A stretch of DNA of 64,000 bases from Flaccisagitta enflata (GCA_965153355.1 OZ231127.1:74524001-74588000); one strand, 5' to 3'; positions 25,418 through 43,778 are shown, counted from the first letter of the stretch. Notes: generated by a model from the sequence alone, not told the origin. Made by a program: numbers and translations.

Positions 25418-25689
25418 TGCTCCTACTCCACTGCTTCAGCTGATCACTCCAAGCAGGGCACCGGGTACCGCTGCACAATGGGACGTGCGTGCTCAGAGCG
25501 AGCGAGGAAGCTTACACCTGCGTGTCTCTCTATCTACGCCATTGATTTACTAATTTTTCAACCAAAATGGATTCCTCCCTTATAGAATTGACAAAAAAAG
25601 AACATTTTGGCGAACCAAAATGGTTTATTTCATAATTTTTGGGCCTCATACTGAAGTAGTCCGGCATAGACCGGCAGTCAAAATTCTGA

Positions 25690-27380
<1,691 letters not shown>

Positions 27381-28161
27381 AAGGTTAAAAGACAAAAAGA
27401 AACTGAAGAATATCAATCCTGTTCCATTTCTTAATTTGCTAAGATGAGAGAGAGATAGCTACATATGAATTAACTATGCGAGAGATAGAGATAGAAAGAA
27501 AGGAATTTAAGCTCTATTTCACCCATCATCAAAACAGGAGAATTAAGGTATGTTGGCCCTAGATTGACCTATTCTCACTATGTTTTCCTTATCAATAACA
27601 CAGTAAGTGACCTTCCTATGATAATTTCAGGCCCGGCGATCCCCAGCGTTTTTTTTCTGAAATTGATTTGTATATGCATGCAAATGAGATAGAAGGCCCC
27701 AAATTCAAGGTGGGGTGAGGACTATGCGAAATGAAGAAATGGGTCAGTTTTTGGTTTTAAACCTCTGTATAGACTCTAATTCAATGGATTGTGGTCAAAT
27801 TTTGACTTGAAATGATCATTTGACAAAAAAATTTGACCCCTAAAATTTGCCTATGCTTTTGGCGTTTTTTTCTATTTTCCTAATTATCATGATTTTGACG
27901 CTTTTTTAAGCGATTGTATGGGATTATTTTATGCTGAAATCGACTGAGACATATGATAAAATGTTTTTTTTAAGTGTTTCCTTCAGATTTAGGCCCGTTT
28001 TCCAAAATAAAAAAATTATCATACCGCTGGCTATCACCAGCCACATTCCATTGTGCGCTGACCATGTGCGATCCTTGTATAACTTTTTACTTTTGGTTGG
28101 ACCATCTTGACGTACTGCCATCACATCAGTGCTGCAGTTAATTCTTGTTAACGTTAATGTG
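27381..28161. other. Unassigned sequence
   Basis: No gene seen. Near 28055-28075 it contains GCGCTGACCATGTGCGATCC, a block also found inverted at 29175 and direct at 30372. Confidence 0.4.
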
Positions 28162-29007
28162 CCAGCGGCCCCAAAGGGCCGATGTCCTGTAGGACACAGG
28201 GGGCAAATTCCGTCTGTTTGTCCGTCCATCCATCCGTCCGTCCCTCTGTCCGTCCATATGTCTGTCCCCCCACCACTTCAGGCCAGAAACCTCAATCCCC
28301 ATTGAAATGCATGGAAAGTTTATAAAGACAGAAAAATACTTAAATTCTCATTAGATAGTGTGCAAAAGTCAAAAACTTGAAAAATGGAAAAATCCCCACT
28401 ACCCTTTTTTTTCATAAGAACGTCATTTTTTTTTCGAAGGCTTCATGTTCTTATTTTCAAGGCCAAATGAAGCCTTCAACCTTCTAAGAGCGTTCTTAAT
28501 TTAGAATATTGAATAAACTATAAGGAACCTTATAATATACTATCATTTGATTATATCAAATATATTTCTTTTGAATACTATTAAAACAAATGCTAAACAT
28601 TAATGTCTGGGTTTCTTGGTTTTTATATTAGAAATTAAAAAATTTTAGCTTAATTATACTAAAATGTTAGTGTTTTGTTAATATTCTTTAAATGTTACTT
28701 TAAGCAAAAGTTTTTCTCAAGATTTGAAGCCTTTTGTATGTTCATAAGATATTCTTAATTTTGGAGCCATTCGAAGCCTTGATGTTCTTATAAATTAGGT
28801 TCTTATAAAAAAAAAGTGTAAATAGTATGCAAAATAGTCAAAAACTGGAAAAACGGGAAAATCTCCATTGAATCAGATGGAAAATAGATAAGAAATGCAA
28901 AAATTTTCATTAGATAACATGAGAAATTGACAAAAAAAATCCCATTGAATAATATGGAAATTCACCCCTGCGTCCTACAGGATATCAGCACTTTGGGGCC
29001 GCTGCCC
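28162..29007. mobile_element. Family C fold-back element 4 with nested MITE
   Basis: AGCGGCCCCAAAGGGCCGAT and CCTGTAGGACACAGGG on the left mirror CCCCTGCGTCCTACAGG and CTTTGGGGCCGCTGCCC on the right. Both halves share the CATTGAAT..ATGGAAA repeat. A 418-bp MITE splits the element. Confidence 0.8.
28402..28819. mobile_element. TA-flanked MITE nested in family C element 4
   Basis: CCCTTTTTTTTCATAAGAAC faces GTTCTTATAAAAAAAAAGTG, each bounded by TA. GAAGGCTTCATGTTCTTA is mirrored by GAAGCCTTGATGTTCTTA in the arms. AT-rich, non-coding. Confidence 0.65.
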
Positions 29008-29245
29008 TGCTCACACTCAACTCTTACTAAACATTGGGTACCCACAAGAGCCCACAGGGTGGAATAAAGTTCAAGTTGAGTGACCATTGCCCCCACCTGG
29101 CATATTGGTAATCCTGAAAAAATTTCCCATTGTTTGATAGGTCACTATAGGGCTTTTACAAGTCATCCAAGGATTGCACATGGTCAGCGGTACCCAATGC
29201 CCTGCTTAAAGTGATCAGGTCAGATTTTAGGCTTGAGAGGGCAAA

Positions 29246-29732
29246 TCTCAAAGTGGGAAAAGTAAAAAGCTTTCATTTCTCATTTCTGATCTAGCTTCAA
29301 TAGTTTGTCCACAACATCAATATGAAGAAAAAAAAAATTTTTTTATTGAAGCTTAAAAACTCATATTTCTATCAACACTGTTTTTTGATATTCTGCCTTT
29401 AATTCTTAAACGGCGTGATAACCGGTGCCAGTTTGGTCTCAGATTCTAAGCATTTTCAAATTTCACTCTGTTTGAGACTAATCTGGCATTTGTAGCTTGA
29501 ACCATTAAGAAATTTTAAGAACTATCATGATTAAAATGAGTTTTTTTGCTCAAATATTAAATATTTGTTTTACTTAGAATTGATTTTGTTGACAAGCTAT
29601 TAAGGCTAGACCAATAAAATTCTTATACAAAAAATGTCAAACATAATACTACAAGAGAAAAATTATTTGAAATCACTGACTGGTTGCGTTTAAGAATGTA
29701 AGCTTTTTACTTTTCCCATTTTGAGATTGAAC
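29246..29732. mobile_element. Family D palindromic element, copy 1 (outer ends lost)
   Basis: CTCAAAGTGGGAAAAGTAAA and TTTACTTTTCCCATTTTGAG are inverted. Inner blocks CAATAGTTTGTCCACAACAT and TTGTTGACAAGCTATT are mirrored, and AAAATGTCAAACATAAT is shared with the copy at 39.6 kb. Confidence 0.65.
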
Positions 29733-29744
29733 ACAGGCCAGAGA

Positions 29745-30042
29745 GGGCTGAATACAAGCCTGGGAGGATTGATTTTTGGCCCTAGAGGGCTAATATTGGG
29801 TTAAAGAGGGCAGATTTTGGATGTGACGGAGCCAATTTTGGATCTGAGAGGGGTGATTTAAGGTCTGGGAGGGTTCATTTGAGTCTCTCTGGGCAGATTT
29901 CATATTTCATATTTTTCAGATTTCATATTTGGGCCTGAGAAGAGGGACATATGGATGGATGTGTTGACAGACGGATGTACGGACGGTTAGACGTAGGGAA
30001 ATTCCTGTCCTACAGCACATTGGCCCTTTGGGGCCACTGCCC
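29745..30042. mobile_element. Family C element 5, right part only
   Basis: A degenerate 20-bp GAGAGGGCTGAT minisatellite is followed by GGATGTACGGACGG tetramers, then TTCCTGTCCTACAGCACAT and TTTGGGGCCACTGCCC, the family C right end. Confidence 0.6.
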
Positions 30043-31127
30043 AGAAACAAATACAATTATCACATTTGAAGCCACCGTTATGATTTTTGTAACGGTGTAA
30101 CGGTGGCCATGTAGTGTGACCTATCAAAATCAAACTTCATCAGGAATAACAATATACCATCAAAAATAAGTCGGACCAACCTGCAAAATTTTGTATTCAA
30201 AATCATGCTAAGAATATTGAATTTTTTACTTTTTTTCAAAAAGCGCCCCAAGGATGATTTGAATTTGGCTAAAAAACACTTCCCCACATTGAGTAGAGCC
30301 TAAAAAAACAGGTGGGGGCAATGGTCACTTGACTTGACTTTTTTTTTCACCCTGTGGGCACTAGTGTACCGCTGACCATGTGCGATCCTTGGATGACTAG
30401 TTTACTTTCTTTTGTACAAACGATTCTGAAGGGGTTTTCGCATTGGGCACATAATCTGAAAATTATCTAGATAAAAATCTTATCTATCTAAAACCCCTGT
30501 AATGACTCTGTAATGACTGAGGTGAAAATCGTCCCATCTGCGACGATGTAAATCATATGTTTTATATGTCTCCTTGTTACTGATATGTTATGATTGATTT
30601 TGTAATTTTCTGCCATATGGGACGATGCCAAAGATTGGAAGTGAAATCTACTCAATCTTGTAATTTTTTTCAAACAATGAAAGTGCAGCAGATCTAAGCC
30701 AGGACCCGCAGATTTTCTAATATATATCAATCTGTAACTATTCATCGTTGCGCTTCAAGATCTGCCATTTTTAGATCTGCCATTTTTAGCAGTGAAATTT
30801 AAGTGACATTGCAACTTTTTATCATCTGATATCAATGATGTTAGGTAGTGATAAACTGACGGTTGTTCATTTAATTTATCGTCTAACACCCCTCTCATAA
30901 TTAAACAAACTGGGAAAATTATCAAAATTGAGAGTAAAAATGCATTGAGAGGGTTGAAATTTGACACAGTGATAGCTCAAACATAGCATTTTTGCAAACC
31001 AAGGCCAAATAGAGCATTCGCACTAGTGTGTGGCCCTGGTTGTGTGCTATGATAAAAATGTGGTGGAAAATTTTGGCTGATTTTGATGAGAAATCTTTTT
31101 ATGAGGAGATGGCACAAACTTTCTCAC
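30043..31127. other. Unassigned AT-rich sequence
   Basis: No supported coding region. Short frames on minus (30488-30967) show no family pattern. Confidence 0.4.
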
Positions 31128-31323
31128 TTTTTAGTTGCGTGCTACGCGACTCTACACCCCGCTTTGTCGGTCCGTCCGTCCGTCCGTCCGTTCGTCACAC
31201 TTTACTTTCTTTGGGTTTTTACGGGCTTTGGCCTCACTGCTCCTGCCCAAATGATCAAGTGACCTCAATTACGGCCCCTGCCCACCCCCACGCGACTGGG
31301 GTAGCCGTGTATCCGGCCTTGTT
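31128..31323 (+). mobile_element. Family A element, long complete copy
   Basis: TTTTTAGTTGCGTGCTACGC, ACTCTACACCCCGCTTTGTC, GTCC tetramers, CTCACTGCTCCTGCCCAAAT, GATCAAGTGACCTCAATTAC, GCCCCTGCCC, then CGACTGGGGTAGCCGTGTAT and CCGGCCTTGTT. Good reference copy. Confidence 0.85.
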
Positions 31324-31959
31324 CTATATGAATGGAGAGAAAACTGCCATTCCCGAGTTGTTATATTATTACTAAGCAACAATGACGCATTGGGAATAAG
31401 GAACAGCCCCACAAAGTGACTGAATCCCTTTACAACTAGGTTGGTCTCACTGGTCAATTTGGAACTTCTATCAAAAATACGGTAGCATGATAATAATAGA
31501 AAGAAGAGATTAGGAGCCATTGGTTGACATTCTTTGGACAATTTTTTGTAAAATCCTGCTGGAAATTACATATTCTGATGTTACCTTAGCACTCAGACTC
31601 TTCATAAGTAATTTATAACGCATTTACAGACTTGTTCCGATCCCAGTTCGCCTAATTTTGAGGGGGGTGTTAGAATTCTAGATGACCTAAAACGCGCGCT
31701 CCAGACAGCATCTAAAAACACTTACGCGAGGTGTTTTGCAGGGAGAGCATTTAAGAACACACGTGAGCTTCACTGAAGCGGATGCTAAGGGACTGAAAAA
31801 AATTAACTGTTTTAATGCCATATGCCAATATTGAAATGACAATGATTTATTCCATGGAACAAGATGTTTTATTACTCAAAAGCAGGCATCCCGTATTAGC
31901 GGGTCCGCTCTAGCAGTGCTCGACTGTAGTTAGATATTATGTTCTTTTTGTTCTTTTTG

Positions 31960-31966
<7 letters not shown>
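31324..31966. other. Unassigned sequence with a family E remnant
   Basis: Around 31885-31930 the text AGCGGGTCCGCTCTAGCAGT..CGACTGTAGT resembles the right end of family E. Otherwise nothing was recognised. Confidence 0.35.

Positions 31967-32024
<58 letters not shown>
31967..32024 (+). repeat. (CT)n microsatellite
   Basis: About 29 uninterrupted CT units. Confidence 0.97.
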
Positions 32025-32027
<3 letters not shown>

Positions 32028-32403
32028 ATGGTAATGGAGGGGCAGCGAAAAGTGTTGTCCAGCATTCATATGATGCAGTACCTTACCCTGGTATGGAATG
32101 CCGGCGGTTCTAGTTGGTTGATCCTCAATTCTTTTCTCTAAGGGTATGGTTTTTTTACGACATTGCCTCTGGTAATTAGCTTATCTTTTGGTAACTAATC
32201 AAGCTTTAGGTGATTTGTTTTCTGTAATAAACGGGATTGAATCATCGACCGAACAACCTTAAATTAAAAAAAGCTTACAAGCTCGGCACGCGACTGAAAT
32301 TTTTGGTCTCTAGTCTATATTGAAGGGGCGCGAGACTGGTTTTGACCCAACTATCCTATTTAAAACGGCTTGAGCAGAAAAGTAATACCCAAGCGGCAGA
32401 ATG

Positions 32404-32681
32404 ACAGGACGGCTTAACGAATGAAGGAATGATTGAATGATTGAATGATTGAATGATTGAACAATTGAGTGATCAAATAAATTGAACGATTATACGATTG
32501 AACGAATGAAAGAATAAATGAATGAATGAATGAATGAATGAATGAATGAATGAATGAATGAATGAATGAATGAATGAATGAATGAATGAATGAATGAATG
32601 AATGAATGAAGTATTGAATGAATGACTGAATGAATGAAGGAATGAATGAATGAATGAATGAATGAATGAATGAATGAATGA
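32404..32681 (+). repeat. (AATG)n microsatellite
   Basis: GAATGAAT tetramers, pure at 32512-32610 and 32640-32680, with GATTGAAT variants at the left edge. The Ser/Phe/Ile/His frame on minus is an artefact. Confidence 0.97.
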
Positions 32682-33128
32682 ATTATGCGTTGGAACCAGC
32701 ATTTTTATTAGTATCACGGAAATGATTACTATGCCATCTCCTGTCGTTGTTCTCATTGATCTGACGATTTATGACTACACTTATCAGTATCACAATCTCA
32801 ATCTCAATCTCAATCATTTCTATCAGTTGGATGAGAAACGTATACAACAAAAGACATCATTTTTGCGCTCCCTCTGCAGTTCCACTAAAAGAACAAAAGC
32901 AACGAAATTCAAAACTTTGGATCGGTTAAAAAGTTTAAATAGAAGCACCTCCCAGAGCTTTCATAATCTCCGCTAACCTATGGAGGCAGAAGCTATAGTT
33001 TACATTTCGTACGAACCAAATTTCAAGGATTTTTCTTGAAAAGAAATTTGATCATTACAACAAGAAGACGTATTCATATCCTCACGTGGTTGCTGGGACA
33101 AGAAATCCTAAATCTGATATGTGAAAAC

Positions 33129-37116
<3,988 letters not shown>

Positions 37117-37345
37117 GTGAGGATTGCACTGTTGTAGTAGAGGTATAGTTGATACTGCTTAAATCGTCGCTCAATGCGAGAAATCAAGAAAAACGAAAAA
37201 GAAAATGCTGTGGAATTTTTAGGTGCATTTGAACAGTCATGGCAAAAAAGAAATCACAGAGTGCATAGGTCAGAAAGTTATCAAAATGCGACATGAGAGG
37301 GAGAGGATACAATGGACAACAATAGTCAAATGAAAAAAGCACAAT

Positions 37346-37378
37346 ATGGAGAAAGGAGACAGAGAGTCAGATCAGCAG
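37346..37378 (+). pseudogene. Possible relic of a protease first exon
   Basis: ATGGAGAAAGGAGACAGAGA opens an 11-codon stretch ending CAG, as in the real first exons. The flanking ACGATCAGTGACTT, GTAATCGATGATGATGGTAA and AAC array match the intron start at 33183-33240. The donor GT is replaced by AA, so it could not splice there. It may instead be random similarity next to a genuine duplication of the flank. Confidence 0.4.
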
Positions 37379-37441
37379 AAACGAGGAACGATCAGTGACT
37401 TGAGTAGTGAGATGTCAAGTTGTAATCGATGATGATGGTAA

Positions 37442-37626
<185 letters not shown>

Positions 37627-37628
<2 letters not shown>

Positions 37629-38053
37629 ATCTTTACGACGAGGACAACAAAATAGCGCCCTCCCTCTCGTGACAAGATGCCATTCGAATACGTCCATCGA
37701 CCATCTCCATTCTGAAGCCAAAGTGTTACCCATTGGTCAACACTTTCGTCACCTGTCTGCTCAGTTCTTGGCACGATGTCCTTAACCCCACCATCTATTT
37801 CATGATGTTGTGACACGTCCACCAGGAAGAAGACCGTTGAAAGAGACGCTTAGGTCAAAAGTCATTGTCGGGTTTTTTACGCTAGGCACCTACGGTCTAT
37901 CGAGTCCATACATACTAACGTCGTGGCTGAAGCTATGGCTAATCAAGAGCCAAACAGAGTCTTAGGGACGCAGCCGCCGCTTATCAATCCACTAGAGAAA
38001 TTTCTTCCTCGTCTCACTCGCACAACCCTTTCCCAGTTGAGATTGGGTTATTA
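37627..38053. other. Unassigned sequence
   Basis: No gene or known repeat recognised. Confidence 0.4.
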
Positions 38054-38170
38054 GGTGCGACAAAGCACCTCTATAACTGGCTATGTCCGTTGGTCTGTCG
38101 GTCTGTCGGTTGGTAACGCATTCGTTCGACGATCCACACATCGCACCTTATTGGCCTACTTGGCCTTGTT
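38054..38170 (+). mobile_element. Family B repeat copy 3, complete
   Basis: GGTGCGACAAAGCACCTCTA, ACTGGCTATGTCCGTTGGTC, GGTAACGCATTCGTTCGACG, CCACACATCGCACC, TTGGCCTACTTGGCCTTGTT. Reference copy of the family. Confidence 0.8.
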
Positions 38171-38595
38171 ATTCAAAGCTGAAGGATTACCAACGCCGTA
38201 TCGGCAAAGCAGCAGAGAATTTGTGCCAGGAATGCTCAGATGAGCCAACAGCCCTTGCCACAAACGACGTTTGAGTTCCTCCCTACGACGTGGCAAGCTT
38301 CCTCTCGTCGCATTCGGCCCTTCCTGGTCACCGCCCCCGCCGCCGTCCCCACCGCCATCGAGTCGTCGTCCTGGCCGTGACCGACCGCCTCCGGCGCCGC
38401 CGCCTTCACCTGATATTCCTGTAATCCCCTCTTCTTTTCTTATCTCTTCTATCGCTTTTCCCGCCTCTTCACCTCACAACTTCTCAGCTGAATTTTCTTT
38501 GACTCTTTCTCTACTCTATTGACGAGTATATTCTTTAATTGAAGCTCGTTCGGAAAATAAACAAACAAACAAACAAACAAGGAGTAACAAGGACC
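38171..38595. other. Unassigned, pyrimidine-rich sequence
   Basis: An 83-codon Pro/Ser-rich frame at 38271-38522 has no recognisable domain. A short CAAA repeat lies at 38560-38580. Confidence 0.35.
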
Positions 38596-39315
<720 letters not shown>

Positions 39316-39510
39316 ACAACATCAACTGGAGCGATATGAGAAACTCAATAATGGCGCAGATTTCTGCACTTTGTACTGGCACACTGGCACAGGCACACAT
39401 CAGTGAAGGCAGCCAAATCGGAAGTCAATGGAAGATGTGCAAATTCGACGACTTCGACGACATCGAGGAAATCGATTGCAAGAAGAGGCAGCACATTCTC
39501 CTTTGCCTTC

Positions 39511-39516
<6 letters not shown>

Positions 39517-39556
<40 letters not shown>
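39517..39556 (+). repeat. (CT)n microsatellite
   Basis: About 20 CT units. Confidence 0.96.
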
Positions 39557-39558
<2 letters not shown>

Positions 39559-39646
39559 TCATTTCGTCCCTTTTCTATTTAACAATCGTTGTCCATTGTA
39601 CGTCTACCCCCCTCTCCATCTCACGTCGTATTTTGTTTAATTGTTA

Positions 39647-40234
39647 CAGGGTGAACATTGTCAAATGCAAAAAAGTATTAAGCTTTTACTCCTTGATGCT
39701 AGATCTTTATGACCTGGAATCATTTTCCTCTTTTAGCATTATGCTTAACGTTTTTTGTGTCAAAACTTCATGGGTCTGAGTTGAATAGTTTGTTCATAAC
39801 AACAGTTTGAAGTAAAATGAAGATTTACAGCTTAAGCTTGATTACTGAATTTTTTAATCTGGGCAGTTTTTTTTTTTTTTTTTGAATTATTTTGATGTTA
39901 AAATGACCTAAGCCAGAGATGCTACCTTGGTCTTAAATGAAAGAAAGTCAAATTATCTCCCATTTGAGATCAATCTGGCATTCGTGCTCAAGACGTCTTC
40001 ATATGAGAGCAAATCAAAGAAAACTTTCCTGTCTGAAGAAGAAGATTTTGAGCTGAAAATGAGCTTCTTCTAGAAATACCTCTTTTACTTCAATTTAATG
40101 TTGCGGACAAACTATTCAACTTAGACCCATAAAATTTTGATACAAAAAATGTCAAACATAATGCTTTTAGAGAAAAATGAAGCATCTAGGAGCAAGAGCT
40201 TAAAACTTTTTTGCATTTGACAATGTTCACACTG
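39647..40234. mobile_element. Family D palindromic element, copy 2
   Basis: CAGGGTGAACATTGTCAAAT and ATTTGACAATGTTCACACTG are inverted ends with TA on both sides (39645-39646, 40235-40236). Inner blocks ACTATTCAACTTAGACCCAT and ATGGGTCTGAGTTGAATAGT are mirrored, so the arms exceed 200 bp. Non-coding, 588 bp. Confidence 0.8.
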
Positions 40235-40277
40235 TATCTTTTTCTCTCATCCACTCTGTGATATCTGATTTGTCATA

Positions 40278-40460
40278 CAGTTAAACTTAAATCCCACTCA
40301 AACGGATTTCAGAGCACCAACAAATTTCATCTGTCATTGGAGGAATTCTGCTAAAGCCAATATAGGAATTAAAAGAAAACAGATTGAATGAACAAAGAAT
40401 AGGCATCTGTTATAAGCGGAATTCCGTTAGAAGCGGGTTCGTTAGAGCGGGGTTTAACTG
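40278..40460. mobile_element. Family E pogo-like MITE, copy 2
   Basis: CAGTTAAACTTAAATCCCAC at the left and AGAGCGGGGTTTAACTG at the right, with TA outside. It shares GATTTCAG.G.ACCAACAA and CATCTGTTATAAGCGGAATT with the 44.5-kb copy. 183 bp. Confidence 0.7.
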
Positions 40461-40810
40461 TAATTCAGAGCTGTTGAAACACACGCAAAAATTTAGTTTC
40501 ATTCTCTCTCACATTTTTCTTCATTTCTCACGTTTAACGACGAGTCAAGCAGTACTACTGCAATAAGAAAAGTAATGTTTTCCTTTTTGTTTACATGCTT
40601 GTGAAATACTTGTTTCAAAACTAGATTTTAGTGGTACCATTTTCATTGTTGTCATCCATGTCGAAGTCACTTATTTTTTTATCCTTGTTTTTAAGACCAA
40701 ATCAATCTTTGAGTGTCCGTTACTCCATTTTGAATTCAGCCAGTCAGTAATAAACAGTGAAGATTAAATGTCTGATTTGCGGTAGGAATAAAATGAAAAT
40801 TTGACTTAAG

Positions 40811-40969
40811 TTTTTAGTCGCGGACACGCGACTCTACACCTTGCCGTGTCGATCGGTCGGTAGGTCGGTAGGTCGGTAGGTCGGTAACACTTCTGAATTC
40901 CGAGTGGTTTTCGCACTACTGCTCCTGCCCAACCGTCCGCGACTGGATTGCCGTGTATCCGGCCTTGTT
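40811..40969 (+). mobile_element. Family A element
   Basis: TTTTTAGTCGCGGACACGCG, ACTCTACACCTTGCCGTGTC, GGTCGGTA tetramer-type repeats, CACTACTGCTCCTGCCCAAC, CGCGACTGGATTGCCGTGTA, CCGGCCTTGTT. Belongs to the GGACA-loop subfamily with the copies at 43.6 and 48.7 kb. Confidence 0.85.
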
Positions 40970-41611
40970 TTTTTCCGTTGCGTGTTAACTTGGGCTTAGA
41001 CTATTTGTCATGAACAGACAATGCATATTCACACAAAATCTAAAGCCACAGTTAGTACAGCATTGTACGCAGTTATTAGAGCAGCATTAGCAATTACAGG
41101 GTGAACAACCCCAAGTGGGGGAAAGTAAAAGCTAATTCCGCTTGAACTAATAATGATATTTAAAGTCTGAAAGCAGCTTCTGCATCTGGCGGGGAACTTC
41201 CTGATGTTTGATTCTTTGGCTTTGGTTTGTAAAAAATGAAAAATCAATGCAGTTGAGAGGATGTTATCAAGGTTTCTCTCCATCCACAGAAAAAGTGTTT
41301 TTTGATTCTCAATCAAGTGGGCGTTTCAGACATGGAACTGCCATGTAAAAACACAAAAAACCGTTTATGGTGCTTCAGTTTGAAATCAGGATCATAATTT
41401 TGGGTCCATTTTTTGAGAATTTATGGATGAAAGAATGAAAAATACCGTGAACGAGTTCCAAAGAAGTCAGGTCTCAAAACCTTTTTTAAGAGACTCTTAT
41501 CTTAGAAATTTTTATTGAATTTAGTGTAATTTCAAAAGTAACTGAGCTACTGACATCTGCTTTGGCTCATATAAAATGTCAGATAATTCTTTACATCACT
41601 GCAAAGGATGA

Positions 41612-42434
41612 TATGACAGGTGGAACAATATCCCTCACTACACCCACACCACCTTGATCTGGGGGCTGAGAAAAACCCGAGATGAATCTCAATAGTTAAA
41701 TTACATGAAAAGCATACTTCTAGTTGCCCTAGTGGGATGAAATTTTACACGAAGAAAGCCGATGGTTTTGCAGAGCTTCAGTTAAAATTTCATCTCACTG
41801 GGTTAACTAGAAGTATACTTTTCATGTAAATTAAGCTATTGAAACACGCTAGATACATCTTGGGTTTTTCTCAGCCCCCAGATCAAGGTGCACACTGAAA
41901 AATATGGAAGAGGGCCTTGTGAGCCCTCACTGACTAGTTACTATGCGCATCACTCCTAGTTTTCCATCTTGCAAAACTAATTTAGCAAATAACTATTCTG
42001 AGTCTAACCCAAAACACTAATGCTTACCAAATAGATAAGGGCAAATGATTGTTACCTATATAACCAAAATTCAACAAATCACCCAAGGGCAACATTGTTA
42101 AGAAACCATACCCTTAAAGGATAGAATCGAGGTCAAGCTTGATGCGACCGCCGGAAATTCTAATCCAAGGTACTGAGTAGTATGACAGGTGGAACAATAT
42201 CCCTCACTACACCCACACTGAAAAATATGGAAGAGGGCCTTGTGAGCCCTCACTGACTAGTTACTACGCACATCACTCCTAGTTTTCCATCTTGCAAAAC
42301 TAATTTAGCAAAAAAACATTCTGAGTCAAACCCATAACACTAATGCTTACCAAATAGATAAGGGCAAATGATTGTTTCCTATACAACCAAAATTCAACAA
42401 ATCACCCAAGGGCAACATCACTAAGAAACCACAC
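41612..42434 (+). repeat. Direct duplication, filled and empty copies
   Basis: Copy 1 (41612-42110, interrupted) and copy 2 (42181-42434) share TATGACAGGTGGAACAATAT, GGAAGAGGGCCTTGTGAGCC and CCAAATAGATAAGGGCAAAT. Removing 246 bp from copy 1 leaves 253 bp against 254 bp in copy 2. Confidence 0.85.
41650..41890. mobile_element. 241-bp palindromic MITE with 5-bp target duplication
   Basis: CACCTTGATCTGGGGGCTGA and TCAGCCCCCAGATCAAGGTG are the perfectly inverted ends. The arms meet near 41765. CACAC flanks both sides (41645-41649, 41891-41895). The empty site survives at 42216-42220 in the duplicated copy. Confidence 0.85.
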
Positions 42435-42974
42435 GCTTTGGTAGTTTTGTGATGCTTAGCTTTTACTTTCCCCCACTTGAGCTTGTTCACCATGTAAGTT
42501 TTGATTAATACTGTGTAATTTGCACTCACTGTAGTCTCCGTCTAAACTTGAAATGATATGGGCAAGCTGCAGCTTACTTACAAGCGTAATTGGAAGACAA
42601 TACGAGCTAGAGGGATGATATCCCTTCCTCTTTCCCTCCCCCACTTCCTTCCCTCCTTCCTTCCACCCTTCCCTCCTCCCATTCCTTCCTCCCCTCCTAT
42701 TCGGTTTACAACATGTCAGGCCTCTCACATTGATTTATAGTTTGTGATATTTCCGGCTTTCCAGATCATGAATCGACCCTCCCCAGCTTAAAGTTACCCG
42801 TAACGAGCTAAAAAAAACGGTCCATCGAAGGGCAGCTGCCCTTTAATTTTTGACAAAAGATATGAAAAAGAGTTATTGCACATAGATCGGAGAGGATACC
42901 ATATCTGGACAAAAATATAAGCAGGCCACTAGAGATGACAGCTAAAATATGAAAGTATTTTTAGTATGTGTAGA

Positions 42975-43328
42975 CAGCGGCGTAGGAGAAGGGACTTCAG
43001 GGACTTCAATTGAAGTCCCTGTTGTTGGGACACTAAAGTTGTCGGGAGACTAAATTTTTCTAAGAGAAATAAGGAAGAAAGGAAAAAAAGAAGGGAAAGA
43101 AAGGAAAAGAATAGAAGGAAAGGAAAAAAAGTGAAAGAAAGAAAGAAAGGAAAAAAGGAAAGGGAAAATTGAGTGTTTATCATCTTTATTTCCTTAGAAA
43201 TTACAGTAATCACATATGTGTATAGTTATACAGCAAAATTTATTGGTTGGCTTCAGTTGGGACACTAAATTTGTCGGACACCAATTGGGGGTTGAAGTCT
43301 TTAAAATCTTTACTCTCCTACGCCGCTG
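42975..43328. mobile_element. hAT-like MITE with perfect 8-bp target duplication
   Basis: Inverted ends CAGCGGCGTAGGAGA and TCTCCTACGCCGCTG are flanked by identical TGTGTAGA at 42967-42974 and 43329-43336. CAG-starting ends and 8-bp duplications are hallmarks of hAT elements. The interior contains GGGACACTAAA.TTGTCGG twice and a GAAAGGAAAA purine tract. 354 bp, non-coding. Confidence 0.85.
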
Positions 43329-43622
43329 TGTGTAGATCACATCTATATAGGGTTTTGCCTGCGTCCTGATTCATTTAGGGACATTTTTTTGCCCATGAAC
43401 TCGGATTGTTCAGCATTTCAGAGCCACCAAATTGACAATTTTTTTTTCTTCTCAGATTGGAAATTTGTAGGTTTTTTTAATAGGTCCTTCAAATTTGGGA
43501 GCCGGATTATCAAAGTTTACACATTGCAAATTCTAGTCCATTCGAAAGCATTCTCAAAGATTTGGGGTCCTCCCTCAAATTCAAAGTATCATTTTTCATT
43601 TTTAGAAAAGTATCAAAAAAAT

Positions 43623-43778
43623 CAACAAGGCCGTATACACGGCACCATTAGTCGCGGACGGTTGGGCAGGAGCGGAAAACCTCAAAAAGTGACTTTGTTA
43701 CGGACCGACAGACGGACGGACGGACCGACCGACGGACTGACAAAGTGGCTCATAGAGTCGCGTGTCCGCGACTAAAAA
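43623..43778 (-). mobile_element. Family A element
   Basis: CAACAAGGCCGTATACACGG, GCGGACGGTTGGGCAGGAGC, GACGGACGGACGGACC, then TAGAGTCGCGTGTCCGCGAC followed by an A run. Confidence 0.83.

Larger units (their letters stand above)
29035..30410. repeat. Inverted flanking modules around a fold-back complex
   Basis: The segment at 29035-29215 (CCCACAGGGTGGAA.., GACCATTGCCCCCACC, CAAGGATTGCACATGGTCAG) recurs in opposite orientation at about 30310-30405 (GGTGGGGGCAATGGTC, CACCCTGTGGGCAC, GACCATGTGCGATCCTTGG). A family D element and a partial family C element lie between them. Confidence 0.6.
41097..42494. mobile_element. Family D element, copy 3, with internal duplication and nested MITE
   Basis: CAGGGTGAACAACCCCAAGT, GGGGGAAAGTAAAAGCTAA and their inverses TTAGCTTTTACTTTCCCCCA, TTGTTCACCATG form the ends, with TA at 41095-41096 and 42495-42496. 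The interior holds a 254-bp direct duplication, and one copy of it is split by a 241-bp palindrome. 1398 bp, no transposase frame. Confidence 0.78.

Noticed and set aside
38271-38522. Proline/serine-rich 83-codon frame
   Set aside because: Low complexity, no domain and no splice context.
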